DNA of 53,708 nt, from positions 1 to 53,708 of the forward strand of contig DATGLW010000034.1 in NCBI GenBank assembly GCA_035293965.1, in the 5' to 3' direction. The notes under the pieces are model-generated. The model was not told the origin of the DNA, searched no databases, and was given only the letters and a program-made list of their open reading frames with translations. Numbering within the stretch: the stretch's first letter is position 1; every line of letters begins with the position of its first letter. A program made the translations under genes and the position numbers. This DNA comes from DATGLW01 sp035293965. GTDB lineage: Bacteria > Actinomycetota > Acidimicrobiia > Acidimicrobiales > RAAP-2. Shown here piece by piece: positions 8,847 through 19,116 of the stretch.

Positions 8847-8882
8847 TGGCACTCGCAAGGTTCGAGTGCTAACGAGTGCCAA
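8846..8882 (+). promoter_or_regulatory. CIRCE operator (HrcA binding site) with an extra half-site
   Basis: TTGGCACTC (8846-8854), 9 nt, GAGTGCTAA (8864-8872). This matches the CIRCE consensus TTAGCACTC-N9-GAGTGCTAA with one mismatch in the left arm. A third half-site, GAGTGCCAA (8874-8882), is the exact complement of the left arm and runs into the groES ribosome site AAGGAGG. HrcA itself is not in the window. Confidence 0.92.
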
Positions 8883-8896
8883 GGAGGCCCGTTCCG

Positions 8897-9190
8897 ATGA
8901 AGCTGCAGCCGCTCGAAGACCGGATCGTCGTCCGGCCCGGCGAGTCCGAGGAGACCACCGCCTCCGGGCTCGTCATCCCCGACACCGCCAAGGAAAAGCC
9001 GCAGCAGGGTGAGGTGCTCGCCGTGGGCCCGGGCCGCCGTGCCGAGAACACCGGCGAGCTGATCCCCCTCGAGGTCGCGGTGGGCGACACCGTGGTCTAC
9101 TCGAAGTACGGCGGCACCGAGATCACCGTCGACGGCGAGGACCTGCTGATCCTGTCGGGGCGCGACGTCCTGGCCAAGATGACGAAGTAA
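8897..9190 (+). CDS. groES: Co-chaperonin GroES
   Basis: Ten-kDa lid of the GroEL chaperonin. The 97-residue protein begins MKLQPLEDRIVVRPGESEE and ends ILSGRDVLAKMTK, with the mobile-loop region ETTASGLVIPDTAKEKP near residue 17. ATG 8897 has AAGGAGG at 8881-8887, 9 nt upstream, which sets this start over an in-frame upstream codon. Expression should be heat-inducible through the CIRCE element just upstream. groEL follows after 199 bp. Confidence 0.98.
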   Translation: MKLQPLEDRIVVRPGESEETTASGLVIPDTAKEKPQQGEVLAVGPGRRAENTGELIPLEVAVGDTVVYSKYGGTEITVDGEDLLILSGRDVLAKMTK

Positions 9191-9240
9191 GCGAGGCGGG
9201 CCGCACGACGCACGAAGGAACGGCGTCGGCGCGGCCGCCA

Positions 9241-9315
9241 GGGTCCGTGGCCGGCGGGCTCGTCCCGCGGGCCACGGACCCGGCGCCCCGACCCCACGGG
9301 CGGCGAGGCCGCCCG
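9241..9315 (+). promoter_or_regulatory. Two strong hairpins in the groES-groEL spacer
   Basis: Hairpin 1: GGGTCCGTGGCC (9241-9252) pairs perfectly with GGCCACGGACCC (9270-9281), with an inner 5-bp stem GCGGG/CCCGC. Hairpin 2: CGGGCGGC (9297-9304), loop GAG, GCCGCCCG (9308-9315). Neither has a T-tract, so they may be partial attenuators or RNA-stability elements rather than full terminators. The rest of the 9191-9389 gap shows no gene. Confidence 0.7.
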
Positions 9316-9389
9316 CCCCGAACACCCATCGCAGCCGCCCACCACGCGCACGGCCTGCCGACAGCGCGCCCGGAAGGAACACCACGCAC

Positions 9390-11032
<1,643 letters not shown>

Positions 11033-11036
<4 letters not shown>

Positions 11037-11722
11037 CCGCCCGGCCCGCCGTCACGCTCGACCTGGTCCTCGAGCGCCTGGGAGCCCACGGCCGGCTTGG
11101 CCCCGTTCCGCCGACCGTCCGTCCCGACGTGCCCTGGGCGCCGGCGGGCACCGAGCTGCCGGCGACCTCGTCGGCCGCGGTGCTCGTGGCCCTCTTCGAG
11201 GATCGGGGCGATGTCAGGACCATCCTGACCCGGCGGGCCGCCAGGTTGCGGAGCCATCGAGGTGAGGTCTGCTTCCCAGGCGGCCGCCTCGACCCCGGCG
11301 AGGACGCCGTGGGCGCGGCCCTCCGCGAGGCCCGTGAAGAGATCGGCCTCGATCCGGCTTCCGTCGAGGTCGTCGGATGGCTGCAGCCGGTCGTGACCCG
11401 CTCGACGAGCTCGCACATCACCCCGGTGGTCGCGCGCCTCGCCGGCCCGCCCGCCCTGGCACCCAACGCCACCGAGGTGGCGCGTGCCTTCGACCTCGGG
11501 CTTGCCGAGATGGCCGGCGAGGGGGTGCTCCGGGAGGAGCGGTGGTCGCTGCCAGGGCCCGGCGCCCCTCCGACTGCGCCGGGCACGCGCACCTATCCGG
11601 TGTGGTTCTTCGAGATCGACGGCGAGACGATCTGGGGGGCCACGGCCCGGATCGTCCACGAGCTGCTCACCTTCACGGTGCCGGGCTTCCCGCCGGCTGT
11701 GCCCGCGGAACCCTCACCCTGA
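11033..11722 (+). CDS. Nudix hydrolase, CoA-pyrophosphatase (NudL/NUDT8) type
   Basis: Probably cleaves CoA or acyl-CoA diphosphates. The Nudix box reads GRLDPGE, seven residues, REAREEIGL, and is complete. The preceding RSHRGEVCFPGG is the extra motif found in the CoA-pyrophosphatase branch. Length is 229 residues, including an N-terminal extension of about 40 and an acidic or proline-rich tail. GTG 11033 overlaps the groEL stop (GTGTGA), so it is co-transcribed with the chaperonin. Exact substrate is inferred from the family. Confidence 0.83.
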
Positions 11723-11890
11723 GGACGCCGCTTGCCGGCGCCCGTGTCGCCGCCCCGCGTGAGGTGGGCACGGAGCGGATCCGCCCGTCAGGCGGCACGT
11801 CAGGCGGTATCGTGGGGCCACGTCGGAGGGTCGGCCCGGCACCCGTTTCGCAGACGGTCGGCAGCAGGTGCGGCGAGCGCGGAGGGCATC

Positions 11891-13054
11891 GTGGCAGAGA
11901 TCGAGATCGGCATCTTCAAGTCGGGCCGGCGCGCGTACGGCTTCGACGACATCGCCATCGTCCCCAGCCGGCGCACCCGCGACCCCGAGGACGTCGACAT
12001 CTCCTGGGAGATCGACGCCTTCCACTTCGACCTGCCCCTCCTCGGCGCGGCGATGGACGGGGTGATGAGCCCCCACACGGCAGTAGAGCTCGGCCGGCTG
12101 GGCGGCCTCGGGGTGCTCAACCTCGAGGGCTTGTGGACCCGCTACGAGGACCCGACGGGCCTGTTCGAGGAGATCCGCGAGCTCGACGACGACAAGGCGA
12201 CGTCGCGCATGCAGCAGATGTACGCAGAGCCGATCAAGCCCGAGCTCGTGACCGAGCGCATTCGCCAGATGAAGGCTGCCGGCGTCACCACGGCCGGCGC
12301 CGTCACGCCCCAGCGCACCCTCGAGCTGGTGCCGGCCATCCTGGCCGGCGAGCTCGACCTGCTCGTGATCCAGGGCACGGTGGTCTCTGCCGAGCACGTG
12401 TCGAAGACCGCCGAGCCGCTCAACCTCAAGCGCTTCATCCGCGAGCTCGACCTGCCGGTCATCGTGGGCGGGTGCGCGTCCTACCAGGCGGGCCTGCACC
12501 TCATGCGGACCGGCGCCGTCGGCGTGCTCGTCGGGGTCGGACCGGGCAACGCGTGCACCACCCGCGGCGTCCTCGGGCTCGGGGTGCCCCAGGCGACGGC
12601 GATCGCGGACGTGGCCGGGGCGCGCATGCGCCATCTGGACGAGACGGGCGTGTACGTGCACGTCATCGCGGACGGCGGGATGAGCAAGGGCGGTGACATC
12701 GCCAAGGCGATCGCCTGCGGCGCCGACGCCGTCATGCTCGGCTCCCCCCTGTCCTCGGCCCACGAGGCCCCCGCCCGAGGGTTCCACTGGGGCATGGCTA
12801 CGTTCCACCCGACGTTGCCCCGCGGCGCGCGGGTGCGCACGGGGGTGCGCGGCAGCCTCCGGGAGATCCTGCTCGGCCCTGCCCACGAGAACGACGGCCG
12901 GATGAACCTCTTCGGAGCCCTGCGCACGGCCATGGCAACGTGCGGCTACGAAACGGTCAAGGAGTTCCAGAAGGCGGAGGTCATGGTCGCCCCGGCGCTG
13001 CAGACCGAGGGCAAGCAGCTGCAGCGCTCCCAGGGCGTGGGCATGGGCCATTGA
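11891..13054 (+). CDS. guaB3: GuaB3-family IMP dehydrogenase-related protein
   Basis: TIM-barrel enzyme of the IMPDH/GMPR superfamily. It lacks the CBS (Bateman) insert of ordinary GuaB, and at 387 residues is short for that reason. The active-site loop GVGPGNACTTRG carries the Cys (about residue 222), and the phosphate-binding DGGMSKGGDIAKAIACGADAVMLG follows. Opening residues EIEIGIFKSGRRAYGFDDIAIVPSRRTRDPEDVD are typical of the actinobacterial GuaB3 group. GTG 11891 has GGAGGG 4 nt upstream. guaA starts at its stop codon, so a role in guanine-nucleotide synthesis is likely. A CBS-containing GuaB is not in the window. Confidence 0.88.
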   Translation: MAEIEIGIFKSGRRAYGFDDIAIVPSRRTRDPEDVDISWEIDAFHFDLPLLGAAMDGVMSPHTAVELGRLGGLGVLNLEGLWTRYEDPTGLFEEIRELDDDKATSRMQQMYAEPIKPELVTERIRQMKAAGVTTAGAVTPQRTLELVPAILAGELDLLVIQGTVVSAEHVSKTAEPLNLKRFIRELDLPVIVGGCASYQAGLHLMRTGAVGVLVGVGPGNACTTRGVLGLGVPQATAIADVAGARMRHLDETGVYVHVIADGGMSKGGDIAKAIACGADAVMLGSPLSSAHEAPARGFHWGMATFHPTLPRGARVRTGVRGSLREILLGPAHENDGRMNLFGALRTAMATCGYETVKEFQKAEVMVAPALQTEGKQLQRSQGVGMGH

Positions 13055-14604
13055 CCGCGGTCGACGACCCGGTCCTCGTCGTCGACTTCGGCGCGCAGTA
13101 CGCACGGCTGATCGCACGGCGGGTCCGTGAGGCCCACGTGTACTCCGAGATCGTGCCGCCGACCCTCACGGCGGCGGAGATCGCCGCACGCCGGCCGCGC
13201 GGGATCGTCCTGTCGGGCGGGCCCAAGTCGGTCTACGACTCCCCGGCTCCCTCGGTCGACCCGGCCGTCTACGAGCTCGGGGTGCCCATCCTCGGCATCT
13301 GCTACGGGGCCCAGCTGCTCACGGCCCAGCTGGGCGGCACGGTCACCCGCACCGGTCGCGGCGAGTACGGCAGGACACGGCTGACCCTGTCTGCCCCCTC
13401 GCCCCTGTTCCCCGACTGGCCGGCGGAGACCGAGGTGTGGATGAGCCACGCCGACTCGATCACCGCGGCACCGCCAGGCTTCGCGACCACGGCGCACAGC
13501 CCCGAGGCGCCGGTGGCGGCCCTGCACGACGAGGGTCGGCGGATCTACGGCGTGCAGTTCCACCCCGAGGTCGCCCACACCGAGCGGGGGGCGGAGCTCT
13601 TCGAGCACTTCCTCTACGACGTGTGCGGGAGCCCGGCCGACTGGACGCACGTGTCGATCATCGAGAGCCAGGTCGAGGCGGTGCGCGCCCAGGTCGGCAC
13701 CGCCGGGGTGCTGTGCGCGCTCTCGGGCGGCGTGGACTCGGCCGTGGCGGCGGCCCTGGTGCACAAGGCGGTGGGCGACCAGCTGACGTGCGTGTTCGTG
13801 GACACCGGCCTCATGCGGGCAGGCGAGGCGGAGCAGGTGGAGGCCACCTTCCGCCGGCAGTTCCGGGTCGACCTGGTGCACGTGAAGGCAGCCGACCGGT
13901 TCTTCGATGCCCTGGCGGGCGTCACCGACCCCGAGCTCAAGCGCAAGATCGTCGGGGAGCTGTTCATCCGGATCTTCGAGGAGGTCGCCCGCGACCTCGG
14001 CGCCCGGGGCGGGGAGGGTCCTCGGTTCCTGGTGCAGGGCACGCTCTACCCCGACGTCATCGAGTCGGGCACCGGCGAGGCGGCCAGCATCAAGTCGCAC
14101 CACAACGTGGGCGGGCTGCCCGCCGACCTCGACTTCGAGCTCGTCGAGCCGCTGCGCCTCCTGTTCAAGGACGAGGTACGCGCTGTGGGCGAAGAGCTCG
14201 GCCTGCCCCACGACCTGGTGTGGCGCCAGCCCTTCCCCGGTCCCGGGCTGGCGGTGCGGATCGTGGGGGAGGTCACCCGCGAGCGGGCCGCCATCCTGCG
14301 GGCCGCCGACGCGGTGGTGGTCGAGGAGATCCGGCGCGCCGGCCTCTACCGGGAGCTGTGGCAGAGCTTCGCCGTGCTGCCGGCCGTGCGGACGGTCGGC
14401 GTGATGGGGGACGGCCGCACCTATGCCTACCCGATCGTGCTGCGCGCCGTCACGAGCGATGACGCCATGACCGCCGACTGGGCCCGCCTTCCCTACGACC
14501 TCGTCGAGCGCATCGCCTCTCGCATCATCGGCGAGGTCGACGGGGTGAACCGGGTCGCCTTGGACGTCACGTCCAAGCCACCCGGCACCATCGAGTGGGA
14601 GTGA
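13051..14604 (+). CDS. guaA: GMP synthase (glutamine-hydrolysing)
   Basis: Converts XMP to GMP with ATP and glutamine. The class I amidotransferase domain (residues about 1-195) has GICYGAQLL with the Cys nucleophile and VQFHPEV with the catalytic His. The ATP-pyrophosphatase domain has the PP-loop ALSGGVDSAVAAAL. The C-terminal dimerisation domain ends DVTSKPPGTIEWE, as in the family. Length is 517 residues. The likely start is TTG 13051, overlapping the guaB3 stop (TTGA); no ATG or GTG is suitably placed, which is unusual but consistent with coupled translation. Its stop overlaps the pcrA start. Confidence 0.96.
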   Translation: MTAVDDPVLVVDFGAQYARLIARRVREAHVYSEIVPPTLTAAEIAARRPRGIVLSGGPKSVYDSPAPSVDPAVYELGVPILGICYGAQLLTAQLGGTVTRTGRGEYGRTRLTLSAPSPLFPDWPAETEVWMSHADSITAAPPGFATTAHSPEAPVAALHDEGRRIYGVQFHPEVAHTERGAELFEHFLYDVCGSPADWTHVSIIESQVEAVRAQVGTAGVLCALSGGVDSAVAAALVHKAVGDQLTCVFVDTGLMRAGEAEQVEATFRRQFRVDLVHVKAADRFFDALAGVTDPELKRKIVGELFIRIFEEVARDLGARGGEGPRFLVQGTLYPDVIESGTGEAASIKSHHNVGGLPADLDFELVEPLRLLFKDEVRAVGEELGLPHDLVWRQPFPGPGLAVRIVGEVTRERAAILRAADAVVVEEIRRAGLYRELWQSFAVLPAVRTVGVMGDGRTYAYPIVLRAVTSDDAMTADWARLPYDLVERIASRIIGEVDGVNRVALDVTSKPPGTIEWE

Positions 14605-17159
14605 CCGACGTGCGGTCCACCTCCGGCACCCCTGCCGCGCGGCTCTTCCCGCTCGACGAGTGGCCTTCGTCGCCTGGAGCACGGTCCGTGCCCGGAGCGC
14701 TGCCCGCCTCCGAGGGCGGGTCGACGTCCGGAGCAGGGCGCGGCACAGTCGGCCAGGATCCAGGGCCCGGCGCAGCCGGCCAGGATCCAGGGCTCAGGGA
14801 CGTCGGCCAGGATCCAGGGCCCGGCGAAGTCGGCCAAGGTCCCGGCCCGGCCACTGCCGCCCCGGCACCTCCCGACGCGAGCGGGCCGCCCCCGGCACCC
14901 CCGCACCTCCCGCCCGACGACACCGACGAGACGACCGGGCCTTCTGCGGGTGCCCCTCGAGCGGCGGAGCCGTGGGGCGACCTGCGCCGGCCGGTCAGGC
15001 ACCCGCACCCAGAGATCCTGCTCGAGGACCTGACGCCGCCCCAGCGCGAGGCGGTGGTGCACCGCGGGGGACCGCTCCTCGTGGTGGCGGGTGCCGGTTC
15101 GGGCAAGACGAGGGTGCTCACCCGGCGCATCGCCCACCTCCTCGCGACCGGCGACGCCGCCCCCTGGCAGGTGCTCGCCATCACGTTCACCAACAAGGCG
15201 GCCGACGAGATGCGCCGCCGGGTCGTCGAGTTGGTCGGTCGGCGGGCCGAGCGCATGTGGGTGTCGACCTTCCATTCGGCCTGCCTGCGCATGCTGCGCT
15301 CGCACGCCGGGCGCCTCGGTTACCGGCCCGGCTTCACCGTCTACGACGACGCCGACTCACGCCGGCTGGTCGAGCTGGTCGTCGCCGACATGGGCCTCGA
15401 CCCGAAGCGCCTGCCGCCCCGCTCGCTGGCAGCGGTGATCGGCCAGGCCAAGGCCGAGCTCTGCGACCCCGAGGCCTTCCGCGCCCAGGGTGAGGGGACG
15501 GGCGACCCCTACCACCGGCGGGTCGCCGACGTCTATGGCGAGTACCAGCGGCGGCTGCTGGCTGCCAACGCCATGGACTTCGACGACCTCCTCATGGCCG
15601 CCGTCACGCTCCTGCGGACGGACGGCGAGGTGCGAGCGGCCTACCAGGAACGCTTCACCCACGTGCTCGTCGACGAGTTCCAGGACACCAACCGGGCCCA
15701 GAACGAGCTGGTGGTGCTGCTCGGACGCGAGCACGGCAACGTGTGCGTGGTCGGCGACTCGGACCAGTCCATCTACCGGTTCCGGGCCGCCGACATCCGC
15801 AACATCTTGGAGTTCGAGGAGCGCTTCCCCGACGCCCGTACGGTCGTGCTGGCCCAGAACTTCCGCTCGACGGGCACCATCCTGCGCGCCGCCAACGCGG
15901 TCATCGCCAACAACGTCGGGCGGGTTCCCAAGGACCTGTTCACCGAAGGCGAGGAGGGTCCGCCCCTCGTCCGGTACCGGGCCGACGACGAGCGCGACGA
16001 GGCGGCGTGGGTGGCGGGCGAGGTCCTCGCCCTCGCCCAGCGCGAGTCGCTCCCCCTGGGCGAGGTGGCGGTGTTCTACCGCACCAACGCCCAGAGCCGG
16101 GCCCTCGAAGAGGCCTTCGTGCGGGCGGGGGTGCCCTACAAGGTCGTGGGCGGCACCCGCTTCTACGACCGGCGCGAGGTGAAGGACCTGCTCGCGTACC
16201 TGCGCCTCGTGGCCAATCCCGACGACGAGGTGTCGGCCCGCCGGGTGGTCAACGTCCCCAAGCGAGGGATCGGTGGCACCTCGCTGGCGCGCCTGGCGGC
16301 ATGGGCCTCGGCCCGCGGCCTCGGTCTGGCCGCCGCCCTCGACCGGGCCGGGGAGGCAGGCCTTGCCGGCCGGGCGCGCAAGGGGGCCGAGGAGCTGGCA
16401 GCCCTGCTCGCCGACCTGCGGCAGCTGGCGGCGACCGTGGCGCCGGCCGAGCTGCTCGAGGCGGTGGCGGAGCGGACCGGCTACCTGGCCGAGCTGGCTG
16501 CCGAGCGGACCCACGAAGCCGATACCCGGATCGAGAACGTCGCCGAGCTGGTCGGCGTGGCGAGCGAGTACGACGACCTGGCCGAGCTGCTCGAGACGGT
16601 GGCCCTCGTGTCCGACGCCGACGAGCTCGACGACGCGAGGTCGCGGGTGTCCCTCATGACCCTGCACACGGCCAAGGGGCTCGAGTTCGACACCGTGTTC
16701 CTCGTCGGCCTCGAAGACGGTGTCTTCCCTCACCTGCGCGCCCTGGGCGAGCCAGTAGAGCTCGAGGAGGAGCGGCGCCTCTGCTACGTGGGGATCACCC
16801 GGGCCCGCAGACGCCTGTACCTGTCCCATGCCTGGGTCCGCACCCTGTTCGGGCAGACCTCGCACAACATCCCGAGCCGGTTCCTGGCCGAGGTGCCCGC
16901 CGAGCTCGTGCGCGACGTCGGCCTCGTCGGCTCGGCTGCCCGGCTCGGCGCCGACGCCGCGCGCGCGGCCCGGCGTGCCGGCACCGGGGCCGAGTCGCTC
17001 GGGCTCGAGCCCGGCGACCCCGTGGTGCACGAGCGGTGGGGACCCGGTCTCGTGCTCGCAACCAGGGGGGAGGGCGACCGGGCGACGGCGCGGGTGCGCT
17101 TCGAGGCGGTGGGCGAGAAGAACCTGCTCCTCTCGGCCACACCTCTGCGACGCGCCTGA
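14601..17159 (+). CDS. pcrA: ATP-dependent DNA helicase PcrA/UvrD
   Basis: Superfamily 1A 3'-5' helicase for repair and replication-fork processing. Motifs: Walker A VVAGAGSGKTRVLTRRI (about residue 162), TFTNKAADEMRRR (Ia), DEFQDTNRAQ (II, about 356), GDSDQSIYRFRAA (III), LAQNFRST (IV), LMTLHTAKGLEFD (V) and VGITRARRRLYL (VI). A C-terminal Tudor-like part ends in VHERWGPG and VRFEAVGEKNLLL. Unusually there is a ~135-residue low-complexity N-terminus containing GQDPGPG repeats (see repeat). GTG 14601 overlaps the guaA stop; GTG 14595 is an alternative. Length 852 residues. Confidence 0.95.
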   Translation: MTDVRSTSGTPAARLFPLDEWPSSPGARSVPGALPASEGGSTSGAGRGTVGQDPGPGAAGQDPGLRDVGQDPGPGEVGQGPGPATAAPAPPDASGPPPAPPHLPPDDTDETTGPSAGAPRAAEPWGDLRRPVRHPHPEILLEDLTPPQREAVVHRGGPLLVVAGAGSGKTRVLTRRIAHLLATGDAAPWQVLAITFTNKAADEMRRRVVELVGRRAERMWVSTFHSACLRMLRSHAGRLGYRPGFTVYDDADSRRLVELVVADMGLDPKRLPPRSLAAVIGQAKAELCDPEAFRAQGEGTGDPYHRRVADVYGEYQRRLLAANAMDFDDLLMAAVTLLRTDGEVRAAYQERFTHVLVDEFQDTNRAQNELVVLLGREHGNVCVVGDSDQSIYRFRAADIRNILEFEERFPDARTVVLAQNFRSTGTILRAANAVIANNVGRVPKDLFTEGEEGPPLVRYRADDERDEAAWVAGEVLALAQRESLPLGEVAVFYRTNAQSRALEEAFVRAGVPYKVVGGTRFYDRREVKDLLAYLRLVANPDDEVSARRVVNVPKRGIGGTSLARLAAWASARGLGLAAALDRAGEAGLAGRARKGAEELAALLADLRQLAATVAPAELLEAVAERTGYLAELAAERTHEADTRIENVAELVGVASEYDDLAELLETVALVSDADELDDARSRVSLMTLHTAKGLEFDTVFLVGLEDGVFPHLRALGEPVELEEERRLCYVGITRARRRLYLSHAWVRTLFGQTSHNIPSRFLAEVPAELVRDVGLVGSAARLGADAARAARRAGTGAESLGLEPGDPVVHERWGPGLVLATRGEGDRATARVRFEAVGEKNLLLSATPLRRA
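14748..14853 (+). repeat. 27-bp tandem repeat inside the pcrA 5' end
   Basis: Nearly four copies of a 27-bp unit (starting GTCGGCCAGGATCCAGGGCC) at 14748, 14775, 14802 and 14829; the last is degenerate and short. In frame it encodes VGQDPGPGA-like nonapeptides in the unstructured N-terminal extension, so copy-number change would keep the frame. Confidence 0.9.
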
Positions 17160-17212
17160 GCGGTGTGGCCCGTGGCGCCAGTCCGGCTGGCGCTCCCCAG
17201 GCCGCCGGTGCC

Positions 17213-17218
17213 TATCAT
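17213..17218 (+). promoter_or_regulatory. Putative -10 box, leaderless B12-subunit gene
   Basis: TATCAT with 8 nt to ATG 17227. The gene is separated from pcrA by 67 bp, so an own promoter is plausible. Confidence 0.55.
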
Positions 17219-17226
17219 CGGGTCCG

Positions 17227-17646
17227 ATGAAGGGTCCGTATCGGGTCGTCGTGGCCAAGCCGGGCCTCGACGGCCACGACCGCGGAGCCAAGGTCATCGC
17301 CCGCGCCCTGCGCGACCACGGGTTCGAGGTGGTCTACACCGGGCTCCACCAGACCCCCGAGCAGATCGTCCAGACGGTGGTGCAAGAAGATGCCGACGCC
17401 GTCGGGCTCTCGCTGCTGTCGGGGGCGCACCTGACCCTCGTGCCCAAGGTGATCGAGGGGCTCGCTGCCCAGGGCCGCGGCGACGTGCTCGTCCTCGTGG
17501 GCGGCATCATCCCCGAAGGGGACATCCCCACCCTGAAGGCGGCAGGGGTGGCGGCGGTGTTCACGCCCGGCGAGCCCCTTCACGCCATCGGCACCTGGCT
17601 CGCCGAGGCCCTCGACCGGCGCCAGGAGGCGGCTGGCACGGCGTAG
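17227..17646 (+). CDS. Cobalamin-binding subunit of methylmalonyl-CoA mutase type
   Basis: Stand-alone B12-binding (Rossmann) domain of 139 residues, like the C-terminal domain of methylmalonyl-CoA mutase. The cobalt-ligand motif is intact: D15-x-H17-x-x-G20 in GLDGHDRGAKV. The SxL and GG loops are also present (VGLSLLSGAH and VLVGGIIPEGD). It has no catalytic TIM-barrel domain, so it must work with a separate large subunit, which is not in the window. Upstream of sucCD it may supply succinyl-CoA. Other B12 mutases (isobutyryl-CoA or ethylmalonyl-CoA) have the same small subunit, so the substrate is open. Confidence 0.87.
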   Translation: MKGPYRVVVAKPGLDGHDRGAKVIARALRDHGFEVVYTGLHQTPEQIVQTVVQEDADAVGLSLLSGAHLTLVPKVIEGLAAQGRGDVLVLVGGIIPEGDIPTLKAAGVAAVFTPGEPLHAIGTWLAEALDRRQEAAGTA

Positions 17647-17658
17647 CGGCGAACCGAC

Positions 17659-17691
17659 GCGGCCGCCGCCCGCTCCGGGGCCGGCGGCCGC
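17659..17691 (+). terminator. Hairpin after the B12-subunit gene
   Basis: GCGGCCGCCG (17659-17668) pairs perfectly with CGGCGGCCGC (17682-17691), 13-nt loop, followed by CTTGTGTCT. A 10-bp GC stem with a weak T-rich tail, 13 bp after the stop. Confidence 0.6.
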
Positions 17692-17880
17692 CTTGTGTCT
17701 GGCGGACGCGTGGAGGGAGGCCCCGGCGGGAGCCGCCGCGGCGCGGGTGTGCGGTGCCCGTGGGCCGGCGGGGCGGACGCGAAAGGCGGCGACGAGCGGT
17801 ACGGGGCGGTTGCGGGAGACGACGGAACGGGATCGGGAGAACGGGATCGGGCAGCCGGCAGGTGCGGGAGGCGGCCCGGC

Positions 17881-17942
17881 AAGCAAGAGCCAAGCAAGAG
17901 CCAAGCAAGAGCCAAGCAAGAGCACAGCGAGCACAGCGAGCA
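17881..17942 (+). repeat. 11-bp and 9-bp tandem repeats upstream of sucC
   Basis: Four copies of AAGCAAGAGCC (17881, 17892, 17903, 17914, the last lacking its final base), then two copies of ACAGCGAGC and a partial third. This is an A-rich island in a GC-rich genome, directly before the sucC ribosome site AGGAAGG (17944-17950). The rest of the 17647-17960 gap holds the hairpin above and no convincing gene. Confidence 0.85.
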
Positions 17943-17960
17943 CAGGAAGGTCAGCCAGGC

Positions 17961-19103
17961 GTGGATCTGTTCGAGTACCAGGGGAAGCAGTACTTCGCCC
18001 GCTTCGGCATCCCGACGTCGCCCGGCGGCGTCGCCGACACGGTCGACGAGGCGGTGGCCCAGGCCGAGGCGGCCGGGTACCCGGTGGTGGTGAAGGCCCA
18101 GGTGAAGGTGGGGGGCCGCGGCAAGGCCGGCGGGGTGCAGCTCGCCGCGGACGCCGACGAGGTGCGCACGCACGCCGCCAACATCCTCGGGCTCGACATC
18201 AAGGGCCACGTCGTGAAGCGCCTGTGGATCGAGCACGCGTCCGACATCGCCCGGGAGTACTACGCCAGCTTCACCCTCGACCGGCCGGCCAAGCTCCACC
18301 TCGGCATGCTCTCGGCACGCGGCGGCGTCGACATCGAGGAGGTGGCGGCTACCGACCCCGGTGCCATCGCCCGCCTCCACGTGAACCCGCTCGACGGTCT
18401 CGACGAGGCGACGGCCCGCCGCTGGGTGGACGAGGCCGGCCTCGACCCCGAGGCCCGCGACGAGGCAGCCCGGCTGCTGGTGCGGCTGTACCGGTGCTAC
18501 GTCGAGGGCGACTGCGACCTCGTGGAGATCAACCCGCTCATCCTCACCCCCGACGGCCGGGTGCACGCCCTCGACGCCAAGGTCACCCTCGACGACAACG
18601 CCAGCTTCCGCCATCCCGAGTGGGCCGAGTACGCCGACACCGAGGTGGAGGACGAGCGCGAGCGCGTGGCCAAGGAGCGGGGCCTCAACTACATCGGGCT
18701 GTCGGGCTCGGTCGGCATCATCGCCAACGGTGCCGGGCTGGCCATGAGCACCCTCGACGTGGTGACCCAGGTCGGTGGCAGGGCGGCCAACTTCCTCGAC
18801 ATCGGCGGCGGGGCCAACGCCGACGTGATGGCTGCCGCCCTCGAGGTGATCGACGCAGATCCGGCTGTGCGGGCCATCTTCGTCAACATCTTCGGCGGCA
18901 TCACCCGGGTCGACGAGGTGGCCAGGGGGATCATCGAGGCGACGGGCAGGGTGGCGCTGCGCTCGCCGGTGGTGCTCCGCCTCGACGGCACCAACGCGAC
19001 GGAGGGCCGGGCACTCCTGGCGGACCACCTGTCGGACCGCCTGATCGCCGAACCGACCATGCTGAGCGCCGCCCGGCGTGCCGTGGCGCTCGCCGGGAAC
19101 TGA
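17961..19103 (+). CDS. sucC: Succinyl-CoA synthetase beta subunit
   Basis: Beta chain of the ADP-forming succinate-CoA ligase of the TCA cycle. An ATP-grasp domain fills the N-terminal half: DLFEYQGKQYFARFGIPTS at the start, VVKAQVKVGGRGKAGGV near residue 45, and EGDCDLVEINPLI. The CoA-ligase domain has FLDIGGGANADVM and IFVNIFGGITRVDEVA. Length is 380 residues, normal. GTG 17961 has AGGAAGG 10 nt upstream. sucD follows after 13 bp. Confidence 0.97.
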   Translation: MDLFEYQGKQYFARFGIPTSPGGVADTVDEAVAQAEAAGYPVVVKAQVKVGGRGKAGGVQLAADADEVRTHAANILGLDIKGHVVKRLWIEHASDIAREYYASFTLDRPAKLHLGMLSARGGVDIEEVAATDPGAIARLHVNPLDGLDEATARRWVDEAGLDPEARDEAARLLVRLYRCYVEGDCDLVEINPLILTPDGRVHALDAKVTLDDNASFRHPEWAEYADTEVEDERERVAKERGLNYIGLSGSVGIIANGAGLAMSTLDVVTQVGGRAANFLDIGGGANADVMAAALEVIDADPAVRAIFVNIFGGITRVDEVARGIIEATGRVALRSPVVLRLDGTNATEGRALLADHLSDRLIAEPTMLSAARRAVALAGN

Positions 19104-19116
19104 CCGAGGAGGCGAC

